Assembly (NCBI GenBank): GCA_026874595.1
Contig: CM049307.1
Location: forward strand, 73,942,643 to 74,006,642
Direction: 5' to 3'
DNA length: 64,000 bases
Source: Sipunculus nudus
Lineage: Eukaryota > Annelida > Sipuncula > Golfingiida > Sipunculidae
Below the pieces are notes generated by a model. The model had not been told where the DNA came from, did not search any database, and saw only the letters and a list, made by a program, of their open reading frames with translations. This document shows, one piece after another, positions 58,871-64,000 of this stretch (position 1 is the stretch's first letter; each line of letters starts with the position of its first letter). The position numbers and the translations under genes were made by a program.

Positions 58871-58956
58871 ATGGTTTAAATAGAATGGAAAATGGGTAGG
58901 ACGTAGTCAAGTGATTAAGGATTTGGAATAAGGAGAGGGATGTCCACGGTATTAAC

Positions 58957-59184
58957 CCTCAGGGATTCGTTTTAATATCTTAAGGACCTCAGGGAATTTG
59001 TTCTAATGTCTTAAGGACCTCAGGGATTCGTCTAAATGTCTTAAGGACCTCAAGAATTTGTTCTAATGTCTTAAGGACCTCAGGGATTCGTTTTTATGTC
59101 TTAAGGACCTCAGGGATTCGTTCTAATGTCCTTAGGACTTCAGAAATTTGTTCTAATGTCTTCAGGACCTCGGGGATTCGTTCT
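58957..59184 (+). repeat. 30-bp minisatellite, about 7-8 units
   Basis: The unit TTCTAATGTCTTAAGGACCT followed by CAGGGATTCG repeats with variants such as CAGGGAATTTG. Alternating GATTCG and AATTTG units suggest a two-unit higher order. Confidence 0.9.
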
Positions 59185-60992
59185 GAGGGTATGATTTCTG
59201 TTTTTTTTTCATGTCCTGCGGATATAAAACCTGAAATCTAGAAGGCTTAATTTTCTTATCGCATGGAACCCTTCATCTTCATTCGATAGACAGTGCCACC
59301 AACAAGCCATGCACCTATGCTTAAAAATAGAAAGAAAAGAAGGATCATTCCGCATTCAGGCTGGTTATATTTTAATCAGTGACTTCACTATCAAATTGAA
59401 CTCATCCACGCACGTGCATCGCCTTTTCATCTAATTATGCAAATAAGCTTTTAAAGAGCTCACGGATACAAGCAATTGCACAGGATTAGTCGATGTAATA
59501 TGCGTGGACATTCATTTTCTAGCCGGTACACGCATCACAGGGAAAGAAATAAAATAGATACTGTCCCCAAAATACATATATGTCGAAAAGTACCGGATAT
59601 TATACAAGAGCAGCCAATACCTGATTGATGGTCGTCAATGCTAAACTGATCGATATTCCTATTATCGAAATGCAATAAGGGTTACCCAAAGTTCATGGTC
59701 AGGTCAATGTCTTTACGTGACCATGCTGTTAGTATATTTTCATCGCTAGTGTTAAATCGGCTGAGGCTTCGTATTAGCTGGAGAGTAGTACCTTACCAGG
59801 CTTGAGATATATTCTTTTTCTATAACATTAAATTAGGGCATGAAGGCTTATTGTCTGGCCTGGCGCCGTATTAATGCAGGTTTTGTTTATTTATTTCGGA
59901 GTTCGCCCGGGGTTAATTGGATGACGATATGCACGTTAATCACACGGCTAAAATGGAGTTAGGGAACTAATCATTTTCGGACGAGCACCCGTTGGCCCCA
60001 TTCTCCATGGGGCTCTAACCACAATGTGCTGCTCTCAGTAGAGATGTATTGTAAAACTGTTTTTTTAGTTGTGCAGGAGACGGAATACATAAAAATTGTT
60101 ATAGTGCCACATGCATGTCTCTTTCTTTGGTGGTACTTCAAACGCTAGCACAATCGCATCGTTTAACCAATGAGGGCCGGTTCACATGGATATCCGACGG
60201 ATAAAGAAACTACGTCGCCACATCATTAATTAGCCCCAAGAAAGGGTCACCGAATAGAATGTCTTAAATGAACTGAAAACGACCAGTTATCAATGGAACT
60301 TTGATTATTGCTTTTCTTATAAACCCACCGTCTAAATCTAAATATCTCGTTTAATGTCCATTGTTCATTTATTTATTTCATTATTCATCATTATTTTTTT
60401 AGATCTGCAATAGAATTCTTGCATGAACACTGTTTATCTGGAACGGACCCAAGGCAACTATAGATATCTGGACATAAAGACAACTTAATGTAGGCCTGTT
60501 CATACATAACATACATAAAACATAATATTAAAACTATAATATATATATTATATTTATATGTTATATATAAATATATAATATGAAATTAAATGTATAAAAC
60601 CATGTTACACATACATGTATTATTTTCAGCCTTGGCGTACGTGCTTTGCACTTGATTTATGATTGTATTTGTATTTTTGGATTAGTGCATGCCTCTGCGG
60701 AGTAATTGTCTTTCGCCTGAGTTTAAGCCGACTTTCTTGTGGTTGACCTAAGAAAACCTAGATGACTGCATGACCTCGCAAAACAGTCGTCATCTGGCTG
60801 TTAACTTGCAAGGGCGGATCAAGGGGCGGGAATTAAACCTTGGTCTTTGATTAAGACCTGACATATGGAATTATAAACACCCAAATCTGGTGTTCCTACT
60901 ATGCATTGCATGCTACCCCATACATTCAAATGGAATAGAAAGTGACCCAAAGTTGTTGTTTTTCGCTTTGTAATTTTCATCTCCAGCAGGAA
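59185..60992. other. No gene seen; repeat phrases
   Basis: The start (59218-59320) shares ordered words with about 50145-50530. A phrase GGGCGGATCAAGGGGCGGG near 60813 resembles the hAT-like ends. AT-rich tract at 60535-60600. Confidence 0.4.
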
Positions 60993-61300
60993 GGTATACC
61001 TTAAGCCCTGTTTTGCGTGTGATGTGTGTATTTGTTCACAATAGAACTCACGCAATCATTAAAGAAATCCAATGAAAGTTACAGGGCGTTTCGTGAATGT
61101 TCCAATGAAGAATCAATTAGATTCCCTGGCACATGATCCGGGTTCAGGAAAGTCATCAAGGAATATTTACAAATATAGTAACTTATGCACAAATAAACCC
61201 ACGAATATGGGCCGATTAAGTGAAAACAAGGTTTTGGAAGCATCCCACAATCGGTACCCAACCCCGTTTGGTGGAGGCATGCATTCCTGTGATTGTAGAT
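60993..61300 (+). repeat. Dispersed repeat family, copy C
   Basis: It has GTGTGATGTGTGTATTTGTT, CGCAATCATTAAAGAAATCC, GGGCGTTTCGTGAATGTTCC, CACATGATCCGGGTTCAGGA and ATCAAGGAATATTTACAAAT. It is best aligned with copy A, and the end (AAAACAAGGTTTTG...GCAT) is also shared. The 93-codon frame across it is incidental. Confidence 0.65.
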
Positions 61301-62790
61301 TTCAAGTTGATTTTCTCTTTCCCTTTATCTTCTTTATTTATTTATTCACTTAACTTTGTTTTCTTAGTGTTATATTTATAACTGGGTGCATTGTTATCTT
61401 TCTTCAGGCACGAATGCAGGTGTGTAAGAGGTGGAGCGGACTTCACAAGATTGAAAGCGAAAGGGAAAAGGAGAGCAAGACATAACTGAAAAGTGGAAAA
61501 CACCAAAGGTAGGGATATTACATATAGATTTTATAGATTACATATAGATTTTCCGTTCCAAACCCTTTTCTCTTCCGCTGTTCTCGCGTTTATATTTCCT
61601 GTAATTGAAAAGGAAAAAGTGTCATTGTTAGTCTCATACCTGATCTTGAAGTAAGTACAGCTTGGTTGACTTGTCTGCATATGTTGAATGTTTAAGGCGC
61701 TTTTGCGAGAGAGAACCTCGGCCGAATCCGTTGGCTGTTAGCCTCAGATGTATATGGAGAAAGTAAACCGACAAGGCCTTGTTAAGGCCGGGTCAGTACA
61801 CAAATGTTGTGTCCTTGATAACAGCAAGTGTGCCAGTCCTTAAAGATTCTACCTTTTAAGCGATGAGAGAACACTGATTTACGAAAAAGAAAGAAAACAT
61901 CCCAGATATAATGGTTTCCAACATGAGGATAAAGTCCTCGCCTGACATTCAGTCCCAGTGGACGATAAATGAAGCATATATGATGAATTGAACTTTTAAG
62001 TTAAATCTGCTGTCAGAACACGGCCATGGATATTTCATATCAAGCCAATTTTATAAGCCTTATTATCGCTTATCAATGTATAATTTGTGAAAAATGTTAA
62101 CATTTTTATTTTCTTCTTTGGAGAGTCAGTAGAAACGGTAACCCGGTCAATTCCAGCGAGCAATACCATATATGTTGGTGTATTTTTGAGTCATACATAC
62201 ATCCAAGACCTGCTCTGCAACGATGCCTCTTTATGCCTTGTGCAAATAATCGTGAAGAAAGTTTGCAAGTGAAGTAGAAAGGAATATATACCTAAATGAG
62301 ATATTGTCTGTGTCGCGAAAAGACGCTCTGTCAATCTCGTTCTTGTTTGTTGATCGCGTGAGATAGTTTGTCTGACCGCCCACACAGACGCTTGTTGGCT
62401 AGATGAAGGGCCAACTGTCAAATTAAGGGAATATGCGGTTTGAAATAAGAAACACGAAATATATTTCCAAGTTTGATGCCAAACATACGATGCATTTAAA
62501 AGCTTCTGTTTTATTTGCCTTTCCAAGAATTCTTCAGAACTGTTTAAGGTTTCTGCATTGCACTATATCGCACTTATCGATGTGAGTTTAACCTATGACT
62601 TTCAGATAGGATATATTTATTTACATAAAGGTTGCATATATTATGTGTTTTCATGTTCATGAATCCGGTACTGATTAAACTAGATGACCAGAGGTCACGC
62701 GCTTGCCGGAAATGACGTAAAGTTAGTCAGATAAACGATCAATGTCAAAGTGAAAGAAAATAATCCCTAGTTTGTAAAGATAGGATCAAT
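61301..62790. other. No gene seen
   Basis: The 111-codon minus frame at 62191-62526 has no recognisable domain and no splice-site support. Confidence 0.45.
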
Positions 62791-63166
62791 ATTAACAAAG
62801 TTCTGAAGAAAAAAAAATGTTGATATGTTTTGATCACCTTGACCTTGACCTTTGACTTATTTGAATAATAAACATAGGGCTTCCAGATATCGTTACGACA
62901 AGTGTAAGTTACAAAGCGACTCCTGCAAAATTGTGGCCAGTAGAATACTACATGTGAGACGCAAGAACCAGGAAGCAGGCGAAATTGAGGACAACTGACA
63001 AACAGACAAACATACTGACAAACTGACCCAAGATTGAGACCAGTTGACTTAATCATGTGATGGAGAACCCTCAGAGGAAGATAATAAGCTATAGTTTATG
63101 TAAATGAGGTTTATAGTTTTGGAGATATGGCCAAAAAATGATATATTGTGCAAGTTTGAGTGCACC

Positions 63167-63178
63167 GCCCCCTAGCGG
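63167..63178 (-). promoter_or_regulatory. CTCF-like site in repeat copy 1
   Basis: The minus strand reads CCGCTAGGGGGC, one base from the CTCF core CCASYAGRKGGC and followed by GG. Confidence 0.35.
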
Positions 63179-63497
63179 CCAATTCTGGAAAATGAAAAAT
63201 CTGTTTCGAGATATTAGTGTAAGACATAAGATGTAATAGTTTTAAAAGGATTCTTTTAAAACTGTGGCCTGTAGAATGCTATATGTGAGACGCAAGAACC
63301 GGTAAGCAGGCGGATTTGAGGACAACTGAGAAACAGACGGACACACTGACAAAGTGACTCAAGATTATGTCGAAATGACTCCACCAGAATTTTGAAAAGA
63401 CTCAGAGGAAGAAAATAAGCTATGGTTTATGTAATTGAGGCTCACAGTTTTGGAGATATGGCCAAAACATGATAAGTTGGGGAGGTTTGCATACAGC

Positions 63498-63509
63498 GCC
63501 ACCTAGTGG
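63498..63509 (-). promoter_or_regulatory. CTCF-like site in repeat copy 2
   Basis: The minus strand reads CCACTAGGTGGC, an exact match to CCASYAGRKGGC, 331 bp from the first site. Binding in this organism is not shown by sequence. Confidence 0.35.
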
Positions 63510-63605
63510 CTGCATTCAAAAATGGAAAAACGATTTCGAGATAATAGTGTAGGACTTACGATATGAAAGTTTCAAAAAGATTCCTGCAAAACTGTGACCT
63601 CCAGG

Positions 63606-63685
63606 GCAAGATTACTGAAATCTCGAAATATCTCGTTTGACGAGATATTATACGAGATATCGCGAGACTTTTAATAAAATCTTGC
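63606..63685. repeat. Nested inverted repeat
   Basis: Outer arms GCAAGATT (63606-63613) and AATCTTGC (63678-63685) enclose a perfect AATATCTCGT-TTG-ACGAGATATT hairpin (63627-63649) and TCTCG/CGAGA words. It begins where the second 331-bp copy stops matching, so it may be a small insertion. Confidence 0.7.
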
Positions 63686-64000
63686 AGTACTTGTTAAATG
63701 CTACCTGAGGCAAAAAACTAGACCTCTCTAGCTTTAAAAATAACAAAGTTAGAAAAATAAGACCCCTTTATTTCAGAATATCATGACTTTTTCCCTAAAA
63801 TGCGTAACCATGGTTACGGCCAATTTGAAGCAGCTACACACCAGAAGAAAGGCCTTGGAATGACGTTTAAAATGAGCTATGTTTGAAGAAGATACCACTA
63901 ATAGTAACAAAGATATGAAGAAAAAACCGTTTTGTATACTTTTGATGACCTTGACCTTGACCTTTGACCTATTGTGCCCAAAAACAATAGGCTTCCTGAA
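63686..64000. repeat. Spacer and start of a further repeat copy
   Basis: A 14-bp perfect palindrome GTAACCATGGTTAC lies at 63804-63817. From about 63915 the sequence matches 62805 onward (AAGAAAAAA, TTTTGAT-ACCTTGACC, then GGCTTCC) and is cut by the window end. Confidence 0.6.

Larger units (their letters stand above)
62795..63605 (+). repeat. 331-bp tandem repeat, two copies plus edges
   Basis: GTGAGACGCAAGAACC recurs at 62954 and 63285, a 331-bp period. Shared words in order: GAGGACAACTGA-AAACAGAC, CTCAGAGGAAGA-AATAAGCTAT, TTTTGGAGATATGGCC, CC-CCTAG-GGC, TTTCGAGATA-TAGTGTA and AAAACTGTG-CCT. The start, with TGACCTTGACCTTTGACTTA (from 62846 backward), recurs at about 63946-63966, so a new copy begins at the window end. 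Non-coding. Confidence 0.85.

Noticed and set aside
58674..58883. Frame ending in THTHTH-SLSLSL
   Set aside because: A translation of the CA/CT microsatellite.

Overview
This window looks like nuclear DNA from an animal, most probably a lophotrochozoan and plausibly a mollusc. It has no dense gene set, no operons and no long open frames: the longest is 134 codons, and most of the others lie in repeats. It does hold tRNA-derived SINEs, solo LTRs with animal-type promoter and poly(A) signals, terminal-inverted-repeat (TIR) transposons without coding capacity, long AT, CA and CT microsatellites, homopolymer C/G runs, and GT-AG splice-like sites around short coding-like stretches. The taxonomic guess is an inference from repeat style, not from an identified gene.

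Layout. From 1 to 7 kb the sequence is AT-rich with microsatellites and three coding-like stretches: 1359-1520 minus (with an in-frame stop), 2440-2497 minus and 4859-5063 plus. From 7 to 14 kb lie two solo LTRs of one family in opposite orientations (7034-7622 minus and 12920-13794 plus, the second with a 4-bp duplication ATCA) and a hAT-like TIR element (9754-10571). From 16 to 22 kb there are SINEs, a dispersed repeat present twice, and an inverted-repeat element (18841-19980) flanked by AGAATC on both sides. Its ends carry short palindromic subrepeats. Two related blocks 10 kb apart (20.27-20.53 and 30.26-30.53 kb) resemble duplicated 5' gene ends or copies of an unnamed element. From 27 to 30 kb are two degenerate tandem arrays. 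A PIF/Harbinger-like MITE with doubled ends occupies 33112-34107.

The dominant feature is a minisatellite from 34.37 to 41.18 kb: about 166 copies of a 41-bp unit. Each unit contains an imperfect palindrome with forkhead-like cores in both arms. The array shows exact block duplications of 49, 28, 16, 15 and about 11 units. It does not code for protein.

From 43 to 56 kb there are several SINEs, three members of one dispersed repeat family (45.7, 52.0 and 61.0 kb, the last beyond this block), a good candidate internal exon (44759-44827) and a GC-richer gene-like area at 55.7-56.5 kb that ends with a splice acceptor, a short frame, a stop and AATAAA. From 57 to 64 kb there are a 17-bp array, a 30-bp array, CA/CT microsatellites, and a 331-bp tandem repeat with CTCF-like sites that runs toward the window end.

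No complete gene, functional tRNA, rRNA, CRISPR array or autonomous transposase/reverse transcriptase frame could be supported. The short exon candidates cannot be joined into a gene model from sequence alone. The window is best read as intergenic or intronic DNA shaped by transposon insertion and satellite expansion.
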